Part shown: one piece after another, positions 54,316 to 64,000 of the stretch
How the letters are laid out: the number at the start of each line of letters is the position of its first letter
How positions within the stretch are numbered: position 1 is the stretch's first letter
Assembly: GCF_947179515.1 (NCBI RefSeq)
Contig: NC_067485.1
Location: 78,553,846 to 78,617,845, forward strand
Length of the DNA stretch: 64,000 nt
Direction: 5' to 3'
Origin: Apodemus sylvaticus
Taxonomy: Eukaryota; Chordata; Mammalia; Rodentia; Muridae
The notes under the pieces: generated by a model
The model's input: only the letters and a program-made list of their open reading frames with translations
What the model was told of the DNA's origin: nothing
The model's database searches: none
Program-made: the position numbers and the translations under genes

Positions 54316-55078
54316 TAAACTTTTTAAATTTAGCATACGACATAGTGAGGTTCATCATAATATCTCTATACAGGTTCACCATTGTATTTTGCTCATAATT
54401 ATGCCCCATTATTATTAACCTGTCTTTTCTCCCCTTAAACATTTATCTTGACATAACTTCTAACAGAAAATGTACAGGGGAAAAACTACAAAGAATTCCT
54501 ATAGATTTTTTTTTTACCCAAATTCAACAGTGTCAACATTTTAACACCTCTCTCTCTCTTTCTCTCTCTCTCCTCTCTATTCCTCCTTTCTCCTCTCTAT
54601 TTGTTGGAGTTGGGGTGGAAGGCATTAAAGTTGTTTTTGAATAGTCATATTATCCCAGACTAGCCTTGAACTTGCACTGTGGCTGAGGATGGCCTTAAAT
54701 ATCTTGTCTCTACCTTCTAAATGTCTGGTTTATGTAGTGCTGGAGATCAGACCAAGGCCTTGTGTGCTAGCTAGGCAAGCACACTAATACTCGAGATATC
54801 TCCTCAGCTCACAATCTCTTCCTTTTCCTGTGATGCTTGGGATGTAATCCTGGGCCTTATGCATACCTGACATTTGATCTACCGTCGATCTATGTCCTCA
54901 AGCTGTTCTGAACCACTTATGAGTAATTTAGCATCATGCTCCCTTCCAATCAAACACACAAATACCTGCACATGCTTGTACTTAGCCACAGGACAATTAT
55001 CAAAACAAGAAACTTAATACACAGTTCAATAAGCAGCTCATAGTCCAATCGCATCCCTTGTCCCAATAAAGCACATTG
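54316..55078. other. Unassigned sequence with CT tract and SINE remnants
   Basis: A (CT)n tract occurs at 54,550-54,602. 'cagactagccttgaacttgcactgtggctgaggatggcctta' (54,657-54,698) and 'gtgtgctagctaggcaagcacac' (54,761-54,783) are antisense SINE remnants. Confidence 0.5.
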
Positions 55079-55195
55079 TTTGTTTTGAGATAGGGTCTTG
55101 CTGTGAAGCCCAGGATGGCCTCCAACTCACAATCCCACCCTGCCTCCGCATCCCAGATGCTAGGATTACAGACATGCATTGTGCCCTGCTTTTAA
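55079..55195 (-). mobile_element. B1-type SINE, antisense
   Basis: 'tttgttttgagatagggtcttgctgtgaagcccaggatggcctccaactcacaatccc' and 'gctaggattacagacatgcattgtgccc'. Confidence 0.85.
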
Positions 55196-55899
55196 TAAGG
55201 CCTGTTAAACAAAATCTCCCTCCAGGAGTCAGTCCTCGGCAACACAATGAATTTGGCATTTATGTTTCTTTGCTGTTCTTAAGCCTGGAATGGTTGGTTT
55301 CTTAGCCTTTCTCTTACGGCATTGATTCTTGGAGAAGGCAAGCTTATTGTGTTTTAGAAAGCCCCATCAGTTTAGATTCGTTTGCTGATTTGTCCCTATC
55401 GGATTTATACGATAGGGTTACAGATTACTATCAGTTGTGGCTTTCTAAGCACAGTGCTGGGGTGACGTTGATAAGAAGCTGCTCTCAGCATTCGCAGCAC
55501 ATCTATATTCCCTCACTTATCATACCACAACTCTTGTGCCAAGGGGTTCCAGGGGCCCCAAGCTCCTCCTTTCCTTCCTCCCCCCAAGCTCCACACAAAA
55601 GGCCACATTTTCCCCCTATTTCCCAGGAGCTCAGCCCCAGACAACTTTATACTCGAATGGTAAAACTGAGAAAGAAATCCCACCCTACAGCTTCCCGGAG
55701 GCTGGCTCTTAACGCTTACAAGTCTAGAAGACAATTTCCTATGTTGGGGGAGACCCAGAAGTTACCACACGAGATGGGCCTTTGTCCTGGATTGCTCTTC
55801 ACTCTGATCTTGGTTGTAAGGTAGGCATGGCAAGGTCAGCACATCAACAGGCAGGCACAGCAAGGTGGCAATAGAACCTTTTGAATCAAAGGTAGGGTT
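55196..55899. other. Unassigned sequence
   Basis: A 144-codon plus frame at 55,390-55,824 (MSLSDLYDRVTDYYQLWLSK) has no recognised family or splice support. It may be part of the ERV-like element to its right. Confidence 0.35.
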
Positions 55900-56400
55900 G
55901 CAAGATGGTTATAAACAACTTTTTTAAAGCAAAGACATAGCAGATTGTCCTGGTTGTTGAGGATTGCATTTTAATGTTAATTTTGTTTCCTTAAGAGAGG
56001 CTGCCCCAAGGAAGAGTATCAAGTGATTTCATGTGAGCCTTATCCCCATTTTAACTGGTCAAAGGCTAGAGCCAATGATTAGGCAGTGGAAGGGAAAGGT
56101 GGGGCTGGAAGCTTTAGAGAGGGAAAAGAAGGAGGAGGGGGAGACGAGGAGGGAAGAGAGAGAGGAAGCCGAGGAACAGGAGATGGAGGGAAGATGGAGC
56201 AGAACCACATGGCCTGGAGGAGCCACGGGTAGCAAGGGGCCTCCTCACAGCTGGGGCACAGAGTAGGGTAGTGGCATATCTGCCCAATCTCGGCGTGCAG
56301 CTTATAAATATTATAACTGAGTTGTGTGTTCTTCCCACAGGCTCATTGGGGTTGGAGATTTACCACAACACAAAGACATGACTGCCGTTCCTGGAACACG
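55900..56400 (+). mobile_element. Probable ERV-type LTR
   Basis: 'gccttatccccattttaactgg', a GA-rich stretch, 'ggcatatctgcccaatctcggcgtgcagcttataaatattataactgagttgtgtgttcttccca' and 'ttggggttggagatttaccacaacac' have the layout of a murid ERV LTR end. Subfamily and exact edges are not known. Confidence 0.4.
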
Positions 56401-57002
56401 GAGTACAGAAGCATTTGTAGTTATGGTTACAGGTGGAGCATAGCCCAGCCTTTGAGGAACAGAGGTTTGACCATAAACAGGAATGAAACTAGTTTCTCTT
56501 TACTGTAAGATGGCTTTTAAGCCTAAGATGGAGGCAGGCTGGTTCTTCAGTAAAAGCAAATGCACTTTTCATTGGCTATCAGTTGAGGACTCACTGGTCT
56601 GAGTGGAAGACGGTGAGCTGCTTGCACTGTTCATCCTTTCCTTCCTTCCTGGGATGTTATAGTGACGTCAGGTAAAACAGTACAGTTCCCAACCTTCCTT
56701 ACAGAGAAATTGGCCAACAGCATACAAATGAAGCATTGACGACAGCTTCTTGTTTAGTGTGCCCTTTCTCCTGTCTTTGACCCAGAAATGCAGACACCTT
56801 CATGAGTCCTGTAGCAAGGATCCTGCCTGCATCTCTGCAGGATCCCTTGGTGTATGAAAGCAGAAACAGAAAAAGGTGGGACATTACATCAGTGTACACC
56901 ACACTGTACCAGAGAGCTTACCCTTGGTATCTCTAACACCTGAGGAAAATACCATTCTCTCTTAAGTGACTGTTAGCTGGGTTTTTTAGCCAAATTTTAA
57001 CC
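56401..57002. other. Unassigned sequence
   Basis: Nothing recognised. Confidence 0.4.
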
Positions 57003-57370
57003 GGCAGAATAGTTGAACTGAAGGAGTTTGCAACCCATAAGAAGATCAACAATATCAACCAACCAGAACCCCCACAGCTCCCAGGGACTAAACCACCAAC
57101 CAAAAGGTACACATGGAGGGACCCATGGCTCCAGCTGCATATGTAGCAGAGGATGGCCTTATCTGGCATCAGTGGGAGGAGAGGCCCTTGGTCCTGTGAT
57201 GGCTCAATGTCCCAGCTTAGGAGAATGCTATAGTGGTGAGGTGGGAGTGGGTGGGTGGGGAGCTTCCTCATAGAATCAGGGGGGAGGGGTATGGGATAGG
57301 GGATTTGCGAAGGGGAAACTGGGAAGGGGGTAACATTTGAAATGTAGATAAAATAACCAATTAAAAAAAG
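57003..57370 (+). mobile_element. L1 3'UTR fragment
   Basis: 'gaactgaaggagtttgcaacccataagaagatcaacaatatcaaccaaccagaacccccacagctcccagggac' and the G-rich tail 'gaaactgggaagggggtaacatttgaaatgtagataaaataaccaattaaaaaa'. Confidence 0.93.
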
Positions 57371-58896
57371 AAGTTGATTATATAACTTTGATGTGCCTTT
57401 CTCATAATTCTGAATGTTTATATTATATCTGTGACCCTGGGGGACATTGTTTTTTGAAACAACACACATATAGGGGAAACTAAGGCAATCAAAGATAATA
57501 CAGCAATGCTCATTGTTTGACTTAATGATCGAATGACTTAATTAATGAATCACCAAGATGCCTCTGTGTAAAACTTTGCTCGGTGATTCTAACTTTCGCA
57601 TAGATATCTATTTATTTATTTACTTTTGTGGTGCTTTGCTCGGCAGGAATTTCATCATCAAGCAATATTCCCAGCTCCACATTAAGAGACAGAACAAACA
57701 AAACAAAACCAGCTTTGCACTCCTAGAAGCATTTGTTGCTGGGACTGACTGTGAAAACAGTGTGTTATACACGCTACGTCATGAATGACCTTTGTGTAAG
57801 TGAAGAACCACTTCACTTGTGAGCCGGCTTCAGTAGGAGAAGCCAGTCACAGGACAAATACTCAAAGTCCTGTTAGATGAGGCACCTAGAGTTGTTAGAT
57901 ATTGAAACAGAAGGTAGAAGAATACTGGAGACTAGAGGTGGGGGAGGGGTTGTATTGTTCAGAGGTGGAGGGTTATTGTTCAGAGGTGGGGTTGTTTTTT
58001 AGAGGTCAGGTTTAATGAGTACAGACTTTCAGTTAGCAAAACGGAAAAGTTCTAAAAATTGTTCACATCACATTTAATACTGCGGAACTGCATGCTTACA
58101 AATGGGCAAGGTAGACCTTGGATAGTCTTTTAATTGATGTATTAAGGCAAACATACTCCCCCTTGAGATCTTTCTCACTTTTCTCTATCCCCTTTACATC
58201 TCCATAGTAGGCCATTGATCCCCTGCCCACAAGTTAAACGCTGTGTTTGTTAGGCTTGTCCTAGATTCCAAGAACCAAGTACTGCAGAACCCTTGATGGT
58301 CCTTTCGGTCCCAGCTTCATAAAGTGTGGGTTGTGGTGCATATGGCATGATCTACCTGAATGTAGGTAGAATGTAGAAGGTTGCAAAAATTTGGCAATAG
58401 TAAGAGGTTTCTGAATGTCCCATGACCAGGATTTCATTAAAAATAAAACACAAAATGATTGTGAGACGTCCGTAGCAGCGCTTGCCAGTGTTAGATCCTG
58501 TGGCTTCTCTGTTGTCTGGGTGCTGGACGTGTCACAGGCACAGTCTGGACAGTACTCCTCACCCCACACTCTCCAACAATGCCTACTGAAGCACCTCTGC
58601 TCTAACTCAGTTATGAGCGTCGTTGTGAATTGCAGTGCTTTTATCGTCTGTAAGTACCAAACAGTATATCTTTGGATGGTATTGTGCAAAACTATTTAAT
58701 TTTAAAATTATTTCAGTTACTGACTTGAGTCTCATTTTTTTAAAAAAAAAAATCACTCACTGAATTCTAACCCAGAATAAGACAGAATTTCTAGCAATTG
58801 TAATATTTATGTAATGCAGATTCTCAGGATTGATGGTTATGAACATAATAATATTGATCAACTCTGAAAATGTTGAAGATGCTCCATGACCCTCTG
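57371..58896. other. Unassigned sequence
   Basis: 1.5 kb without a SINE or L1 that I can name. Overlapping frames on both strands at 58,261-58,699 (94 and 142 codons) have no family or splice support. Confidence 0.4.
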
Positions 58897-59287
58897 TCTT
58901 CCTTGGGGTTAATATCGCTGTGATAAAACACCAGGACCAAAAAGCAAGTTAAAGGGGAAAAATTTGGCTTGTACTTCCATATCACTGTTCATCATCAAAA
59001 GAAGTCAGGACAGAAACTCACACGGGGCAGGAACCTGGAGGCAGGAGCTGAAGCAGAGGCCATGGAGGGGTGCTGCCTGCTGGCTTGCTCACCATGGCTT
59101 GCTCAGCCTGCTTTCCTATAGAACTCAGGACAGCCAGCACAGGGAGAGCATCACCCACCAGGTTCTGGGCCTTCCCCCATCAATTACTAATTAAGAAAAT
59201 TCCTTATAGGAGGCATTTTCTTAATTAATATTCCCTCCTTACAAATGACTTAGGTTGTGCCAAGTTTGCATAAAACTATCCAGCACA
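58897..59287 (-). mobile_element. ORR1/MaLR-type LTR, antisense
   Basis: 'atcgctgtgataaaacaccaggacc', 'gaagtcaggacagaaactcacacgg', 'ggcttgctcagcctgctttcctatagaactcaggac' and 'gtgccaagtttgcataaaactatccagcaca' run in ORR1 order. It is diverged. Confidence 0.85.
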
Positions 59288-59317
59288 CCTGCAGTACCAA
59301 ATATTCAGTCCCTGCCT

Positions 59318-59373
59318 CCTTCCCTCCCTCCCTCCCTTTCTTTCATTCATTCATTCATTCATTCATTCATTTA
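59318..59373 (+). repeat. (TCCC)n-(ATTC)n compound microsatellite
   Basis: CCTCCCTCCCTCC followed by about seven ATTC units. Confidence 0.93.
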
Positions 59374-59384
59374 TTTCTCCCTTT

Positions 59385-59490
59385 TTTATAGTTTTCTTCT
59401 GGCCTCAAACTCACCAAGCAAACCAGGCTAGCTCCAAACCCACAGACATCCACCTGCCTCTGTCTCAAAGTGCTGGATTTAGAGGCATGT
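59385..59490 (-). mobile_element. Diverged B1/B4-type SINE, antisense
   Basis: 'ctggcctcaaactcaccaagcaaaccaggctagctcc' and 'cacctgcctctgtctcaaagtgctggatttagaggcatg'. Confidence 0.65.
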
Positions 59491-59663
59491 TCTTTGAGGT
59501 CCCAAAAACCTTTAATTCCTCATGTAAGTGTAAACAATCACATCCATCTCACTTGTATGTAATATTGTGCTTGTTTTCAGTAAATGGTAAAACTATATTT
59601 ATATCAAAGAATTATTTTTAAATAAATATTTTTCATTATCAATAAATATATTATTTGTAAGCT

Positions 59664-59965
59664 GTCTTAGGGTTTCTATTGCTGTGATAAAACACTATGA
59701 CCAAAAGCAACTTGGAGAGGAAAGGGTTTATCCCAGTTTGCAGTTCCACATTCGTATATCATGGAGGGAATCAGGACAGGAGCTCAGAAAGGATAGAAGC
59801 CCGGAAGCAGGAACTAATGCAGAGGCCACCAAGGGATGCTACTTACTAGCTTGCTCCTCGTGGCTTTCCCGGCTGGTTTCTTATAGCATCCAGGACCACC
59901 AGCTTAGAGGTGATACTGCAACAGTAAGCTGGCTTTCCAGTGTCAATCATTAATCAAGAAAATAC
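59664..59965 (-). mobile_element. ORR1/MaLR-type LTR fragment, antisense
   Basis: 'gtcttagggtttctattgctgtgataaaacactatgacc', 'ggaggaaagggtttatcc'-like sequence and 'gtcaatcattaatcaagaaaata'. The outer part of the LTR is missing. Confidence 0.85.
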
Positions 59966-60589
59966 ACTGTGGACTTGCCCATACTCTAGAGGTATACTAG
60001 TTTCTAGAGCATTTCTTCCTGCATAGAAGGAATCAACCACACCCCTTCACTCAGAAAATCCGTAAAAAAGAGCAATATAATTACCACCAAAATGGTGCCT
60101 TCTCTTAATCAGAATCCATAGGTCTAACCAAAAGGATCGTCAGAGGCGGGAACCAGCTGTGTGCTAACCTGCTCTTAGGTGGTGTTACCATTTATTGGGT
60201 GTCACTCTACCAAACACCTTGTAAGATTTGAAAACCTTGACAGAACATGGAAAACAGAAAGAAGAAATGATGGCTCAAACTCCCCAAAATATGGTAACAA
60301 CCACTTCTCTACCTACACATTCAAGTTATGCACCCAGCATCCTAACTATGATGAATTCAAGAATTCCACATCTAAAGATCCTCAGTGGATCATCTGTGGA
60401 CATCTCTTCTCATCCAGAATGGTGAGGCCAGAGTGCAATGAAGCACCAACAGGGGAGGGTCTACAAAGAACACTATACCCAGGAAACCACACTTCAATAC
60501 CTGACAGAAATCAGCGCCTTTCTAGAGGAAAACTGAATTTATCTGTAATTGACCTGAGCTAAAAGCAACCCAGGGACCAAAGAGGGACC
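59966..60589. other. Unassigned sequence
   Basis: A 127-codon plus frame at 60,179-60,562 shows no family signature. Nothing else recognised. Confidence 0.4.
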
Positions 60590-60860
60590 GAGGCTCAGTG
60601 GCTAAAATGCTTGCCACAGAAACATGAGGTCCCCAGCACCCACATAAAAACATGGTGGCCCAAGGTAGAGACATGAGATTGCTAAGCAAGTGAGCTAGTC
60701 AGGTTAATTACATCTGCAAGCTCTAGGCTCTGAAAAGCCCTGCCTCAGTAAAGTGAATGACTACTGAGGGGGATGCCTGCATCTATCACCAGCCTCTGCT
60801 TTCCTATGCATACAGGCACACACAAACACACACACAATACACACATGGATACCACATGCA
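60590..60860 (+). mobile_element. B4/RSINE-type SINE
   Basis: 'gaggctcagtggctaaaatgcttgccacagaaacatgaggtcc' head, 'ggtggcccaaggtagagac' body and a CA/CATG-rich end. Confidence 0.7.
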
Positions 60861-62020
60861 TGCACAAAAGGCTGAAGTAAAATGATCTTAGATAATAATT
60901 TAAATCTGCATAAAGAAGAGGAGCTTACCAAAAAACATGAGATGGGAAAATGTGCAGATGATACAAACTTTTGTTTCTAATTCTTTTTTCTTCTCTCTGG
61001 CTTTAAATACAACTGCATAAACAACAATTTGAACTTGTGTTGATACATGAATGCAATGAATAGAAAATGTACTGTATCTGATTATAATAACACAAAGGGA
61101 GGGGAAATCTGTATTCCTATGAAAAAGAAAAGGTTTTGTATACTATTAAAATTAATTTATTAACATGAACTACATTGTTACAAATTAAAAGGCAACTTTA
61201 ATCTACAAGGCAAGTAGTAAGAAAATAACTAAAAATTTTGGTTAAGCAATAACAAGGAAAATAAAGTTATGCACTAGAAAATAGCAACTTAACATAATAA
61301 AAGGCAATGGTAGAGACAATAATAAGCCACCCCATGAAATGGAACCGTGCCTGAAGCTGCTCAGGCGGCCAAGGACCTATGACTAGATAGGTCAGGGACC
61401 TGGGGGAAACCAAGCACAATGACTCCCAGAGACATTCAGCATTCTGTTATAGGTCAATGTCCTACTAGCCTCTTCTTGCAGCAGATGAGAACATAGAGAT
61501 TCCCGGTCGGACAATGTGCAGAGAGCGAGACCTTCGAACACTCAGTCCTAAATGGAATGTCTCCATTAATCCCTTCCCCCGAGGCGTCAGAGCACTGTGT
61601 GGATGGGGAAGTGGAAAGATTATAAGAGCAAGAGGAATGAAAGAGGAAATGGTGTCCTCCGGACACAGCAGGACTAACATACATGTGAACTCACAGAGGC
61701 TGTGGCAGCATGCACAGGGCCTGCCCGGGGCCAAGACAGGTTGGGTCCCAGTGCCAAGAGAGGAAGCAGACATGAGCTCCCACCCCTAAGCAAGACGCTA
61801 ACTCCAACTCACCAGTTCCAAGGGGAAAATTAGCTTTCTCTAATGAAGTCTCACTAAATATACAAATCACATTTCAGGGCAGGCCCCATACCCAGCAGTA
61901 CATGGCCAACACAAAATTAACTCAATGGTGTTTTGACCATTTTGTTTGTTTGTATTTTTTGTTTGGTTGGTTTTTGGTCTTATATTGCTTTTTTTGTTTT
62001 TTTGAAAAGCATGCTCTTTT
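60861..62020. other. Unassigned sequence
   Basis: AT-rich to about 61,320, then a GC-richer part with overlapping open frames on both strands (61,454-61,789) lacking support. A T/G-rich stretch at 61,940-62,003 leads into the tandem array. Confidence 0.4.
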
Positions 62021-63037
62021 ATTGAAAAGGGAAGTAAAAACAGTTTATGATAAAATTGAAGATATACATGGAACATCTATCTGATAAAATAGAAGAGATA
62101 TATAGAAAAACATGTTAAAATTGACAATTTTCATGGAAAATTAAAGAGTAAAATGGTAGACATAAAAGACATTGCTAAATTAATTGAAAAAGGAAGTAGA
62201 AACATTTTATGATAGAATTGAAGATTTATGTGGAAAATATTTCTGATAAAATTGTAGAAAAATGTAGAAGAACATGTTAATATTGAAGAGTATCATGGAA
62301 AATTTTATATAGATATAATAATGGTAGGCATAAAAGTATTTCTAATTTGAATGAAACTGGAATTATAAACATTTCCTGATAAAGTTGAAGATTTATATGG
62401 AAAATATTTCTGATAAAATTGAAGAAATATATAGAAAAGCATGTTAACATTGAAGATTATCATGGAAAATTATACAGATAAAATGGTAGGCATAAAAATA
62501 ATTCTAAATTGATTGAAAGTGGAATTATAAACATTTTCAGGTAAAATTGAAGATTTACATGGAAAATATTTGTGATAAAATTCACAAAATATATAGAAAA
62601 ACAGGTTAAAATAGACTATTTCATGGAAAATCATACAGATAAAATGGTAGACATAAAAAACATTTCTAAATTAATTGAAGGTGGAATTAAAAATATTTTG
62701 TGATAAAATTAGAAATTTACATGGAAAATATTTCTGATAAAATAGAATATATAGAAAAACATGTTAAGGGAGGGAGTTGATTGGGGAACATTGGAGAGGG
62801 CTTATGGAACTTTCAAGGGGGGAACCAGGAAAGGGGAAATCATTTGAAATGTAAATAAAGAATATATCTAATAAAAAATGATATACATAAAAAAGAAAAT
62901 CATGTTAAAAATGAAGATTATCATGAAAAATTACACAGATAAAATGGTAGACATAAAAACATTACTGAATTAATTGAAAGAGGGATTACAAAAATTTTCT
63001 GATAAAATTGAAGATTTACATGAAAAATATTTCTGTT
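62021..63037 (+). repeat. AT-rich tandem repeat, period about 162 bp
   Basis: About five full units plus a partial. The anchor CATGTTAA (or CAGGTTAA) occurs at 62,111, 62,273, 62,440, 62,602 and 62,760, and again at 62,901 after an L1 insertion. Each unit contains, in order, GAAGATTATCATGGAAAATTA, GATAAAATGGTAGACATAAAA, AATTGAAAG, ACATTTT(C)TGATAAAATTGAAG, TTTACATGGAAAATATTTCTGATAAAATT and ATATATAGAAAAA. Internally, TGGAAAAT and GATAAAATTGAAGA-like motifs recur at sub-unit spacing. It may be a murid satellite-type repeat; I cannot confirm the family. Confidence 0.9.
62768..62898 (+). mobile_element. Short L1 3' end inserted in the tandem array
   Basis: 'gggagttgattggggaacattggagagggcttatggaactttcaagggggg' then 'aaatcatttgaaatgtaaataaagaatatatctaataaaaa'. 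It is flanked by similar sequence, AAAAACATGTTAA on the left and AAAATCATGTTAA on the right: a target-site duplication with one base of drift. Confidence 0.88.
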
Positions 63038-64000
63038 AGTCTATGTCTTTTGGGGGGGGGGAGAATTGAGTCCATTGATGTTAAGAGATATTAAGGAATA
63101 GTGATTGCTGCTTCCTGCTATTTTTCTTGTTACTTTTATGTTTGTGTGGTTATCTTCTTTTGGGTTTGTTGGAAGATGATTGCTTTCTTGCTTTTTCTAG
63201 GGTGTAGTTTCCTCCTTGTCTTGGCATTTTCCATCTATTATCCTTTGTAGGGCTGGATTTGTGGGAAGATATTGTGTAAATTTGGTTTTATCATGAAATA
63301 TCTTGGTTTCTCCATCTATGGTGATTTAAAGTTTTGCTGGACATAGTAGCCTGGGCTGGCATTTATGTTCTCTTAGAGTCTGAATGAGATCTGCCCAGGA
63401 TCTTCTAGCTTTCGTAGTCTCTGGTGAGAAGTCTGGTATAATTCTGATAGGTCTGCCTTTATAAGTTACTTGCCCTTTCCCCCTTACTGCTTTTAATATA
63501 TTCTTTCTTTGTTTAGTGCATTTGGTGTTTTGATTATTATTTTCCAGGAGGACTTTCTGTTCTGGTCCAGTCTGTTTGGAGTTCTGTAGGCTTCTTTTAT
63601 GTTCACGGGCATCTCTTTCTTTAGGTTAGGGAAGTTTTCTTCTATAATTTTGTTGAAGATATTTACTGGCTCTTTAAGTTGTAAATTTTTGCTCGCTTCT
63701 ATACCTATAAACCTTAGGTTTGGTCGTCTCATTGTGTCCTGGATTTTCTGGATGTTTTGGGTTATAAGCTTTTTGCATTTTGCATATTCTTTGACTGTGA
63801 TTCAATGTTTTCTATGGTATCTTCAGCACCTGAGAGTCTTCCTTCTCTCTCTTGTATTCTGTTGTTGATGCTTGCATCTATGACTCCTAGTTTCTTTCCA
63901 ATGTTTTCTATCTCCAGAGTTATCTCCCTTTGTGATTTCTTCATTGTTTCTACTTCCACTTTTAGATCCTGGATGGTTTTGTTCAGTTCCTTCACTTGAT
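63038..64000 (-). pseudogene. L1 ORF1 and start of ORF2, antisense, broken
   Basis: On the minus strand, from the window edge inward: the ORF1p coiled coil (MKELNKTIQDLKVEVETMKK), a stop/frame change near 63,760, the RNA-binding domain (MRRPNLRFIGIE; ENFPNLKKEMPVN; EAYRTPNRLDQNRKSS) and the C-terminal domain, then the inter-ORF region and the first codons of ORF2 (SLISLNINGLNS, about 63,060-63,110). The element then stops abruptly at a G-run (63,051-63,061) and abuts the tandem array, so almost all of ORF2 and the 3' end are missing. ORF1p normally coats L1 RNA and ORF2p copies it; this copy can do neither. Confidence 0.95.

Noticed and set aside
55390..55824. 144-codon plus frame resembling a possible ERV or host protein
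   Set aside because: No retroviral gag, pro or pol motif could be seen, and it lies beside a probable LTR. Left unassigned.
58261..58699. Overlapping 142- and 94-codon frames on opposite strands
   Set aside because: No splice sites, family motifs or start context. Mutually overlapping frames of this size are expected in 64 kb.
1..64000. CRISPR arrays, tRNA or rRNA genes, bacterial operons, phage genes
   Set aside because: None is present. The tRNA-like sequences are heads of B2, B3 and B4 SINEs, and the direct repeats are microsatellites, minisatellites or satellite-like arrays.

Overview
This is a nuclear genomic window from a murid rodent. It carries many B1, B2, B3 and B4 SINEs, rodent L1 fragments (ORF1/ORF2 and GA-rich 3' tails), ORR1/MaLR-type LTRs, rodent hAT-Charlie (URR1-type) elements, and older mammalian MIR and L1M remnants. 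I found no clear ID (BC1-type) SINE, which leans towards Mus or another non-Rattus murid; the species is not settled. Nothing bacterial, phage or CRISPR-like is present. Most long open frames are low-complexity or transposon reading frames.

The main landmark is a CpG island at about 34.87-35.87 kb. It contains a YY1 element whose sense orientation (CAAGATGGCGGC) is on the minus strand, so the main promoter should fire leftwards. Consistent with that, the minus strand has a GC-rich first exon with a good donor at 35,280, a 92-nt second exon with near-consensus splice sites (20,751-20,842), and a terminal exon (about 18,612-19,437) with an AATAAA and a GT-rich downstream element. All three frames are closed across exon 2 and the terminal exon, except for a 27-codon ORF and a 30-codon ORF that overlap as ATGA exactly at the exon 2 donor. 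The 30-residue product would be a very hydrophobic, glycine-rich single-pass peptide. This small-ORF transcript is the most interesting object in the window, and I do not recognise it.

From left to right: 0-15 kb is intron or intergenic DNA with SINEs, a 424-bp TG tract, one L1 and a candidate coding exon at 6.8-7.0 kb. 15-21 kb is repeat-poor and holds an unexplained 253-codon open frame and the terminal exons. 22-34 kb is SINE-rich, with the AAAGG/GGGAAA array pair, a candidate exon at 27.8-28.2 kb and ancient L1M remnants. 34-36 kb is the CpG island. 36-41 kb is largely unique, with possible plus-strand exons. 41-64 kb is transposon-dense, with several L1s, nested LTRs, a detached L1 promoter, a 41-bp minisatellite and a roughly 162-bp AT-rich tandem repeat next to a broken L1.

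All exon calls rest on splice motifs and reading frames read by eye. No alignment, transcript or conservation data were available.
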